Shown here one piece after another: positions 63,370 through 64,000 of a stretch of 64,000 nucleotides of DNA. Origin of the DNA: Solanum dulcamara. Taxonomy: Eukaryota > Streptophyta > Magnoliopsida > Solanales > Solanaceae. The DNA lies in assembly GCF_947179165.1 (NCBI RefSeq), contig NC_077245.1:16028740-16092739 (forward strand), given 5' to 3'. A program made the translations under genes and the position numbers. Positions within the stretch are counted from its first letter, which is position 1; every line of letters begins with the position of its first letter. The notes under the pieces were generated by a model. It had not been told where the DNA came from. It saw nothing but the letters and a program-made list of their open reading frames with translations, and did no database searches.

Positions 63370-64000
63370 TATTTGGCTAAGAAGCCATGTCATCAATCAA
63401 TCATTTCATAAAGACTCCCCTTCATAAACATTTACTTCATAACATTTATTGGAGTCAAACTTCATTTCAACTTTACTTTACCATAGTAAACTAGGTGGGT
63501 TCATTTCAAAAAGACCTTCAAATACATTTAAAGGATACTTGTATGCATGAGAGTGATATGAATGCATCCAATCAAACATCTTAAAAACAACCCACCATAT
63601 GCACTTTAAAATTACCTTTCAAACGTTCATATAAGAACCTTGATAAAACATCCATTTCATGTAAATAAGAATCAACATAAGTCAATAAAGGTAAATAAAT
63701 TTTAGATATTCAAGAATCTATGTATTTGGAATCGTAGTATGAAAATTCATAAAAATCATCACTTGAAATTAAGAGTCAATATACATATATATCAATAGGA
63801 GTAAATAAACTTAAAATATACCATAATTTATACATTTGGAACCATCATGTAGAATCCCATAAGATTTCATCAATTAAAATTGAAATACTAACTTGAGAAA
63901 ACATTTGGGCTCCATGGGTGGAAGAACCCATGGATGAAAACCAACATACCTTAGAGAGGAATTTGAAGAAGAATTGAAGAAGTCTTGATGTTAGGACTTC
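63370..64000 (-). repeat. LTR-like repeat C, copy 2 (cut by window edge)
   Basis: Matches 24950-25588 of copy 1 and is still matching at the window end. Confidence 0.5.

Overview
The window is AT-rich plant nuclear DNA, most likely from a Solanaceae genome (probably Solanum; judged from the style of the LTRs and internal domains, not from any search). It is almost entirely retrotransposon-derived. Three things dominate: a large direct segmental duplication, two related families of Ty3/gypsy chromovirus-type LTR retrotransposons (called A and B here; Del/Tekay-like order gag-protease-RT-RNaseH-integrase-chromodomain, tRNA-iMet primer site), and a very small gene family of about 55-residue lysine-rich proteins, the only convincing non-transposon genes.

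Segmental duplication: copy 1 runs from base 1 (open at the left edge) to at least about 25,588. Copy 2 runs from about 43,186 to the right edge (64,000), same orientation, offset about 43.2 kb. Copy 1: LTR-like repeat E (1-2102); a family-B solo LTR (2265-4588, TSD CAAAC); a non-coding block (4594-5398); a post-duplication family-A insertion (5404-18776, TSD GCACC/GCATC); a second non-coding block; small genes 1 and 2 (21133-21294 and 23198-23368, minus); AT-rich DNA with GTATCT-rich dyads; and part of LTR-like repeat C. Copy 2 has the same order, but at the family-B site it keeps a full-length element (45477-57035, same TSD CAAAC) whose gag is split by a nested solo LTR (52138-54455, TSD GGTCC). 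The family-A site is empty (57849/57850). Small gene 1 is intact (59995-60156), but small gene 2 is cut down to its last codons.

Between the copies (about 25.6-43.2 kb) are older repeats: LTR-like C, repeat D split by a complete plus-strand family-A element (27223-36647, perfect TSD GCGAC), AT-rich sequence, and a probable solo LTR F (39697-42589).

No autonomous element is left. The gag-pol reading frames carry nonsense mutations, frameshifts, deletions and lost catalytic residues. The 13.4-kb family-A insertion in copy 1 is an LTR-internal-LTR-internal-LTR tandem with one internal unit largely deleted. Both units share one nonsense codon, so it probably arose by unequal recombination after a single insertion. 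Inferred order of events: family-B insertion; segmental duplication; loss of the family-B interior in copy 1 and nested insertion in copy 2; family-A insertion in copy 1; continued decay.
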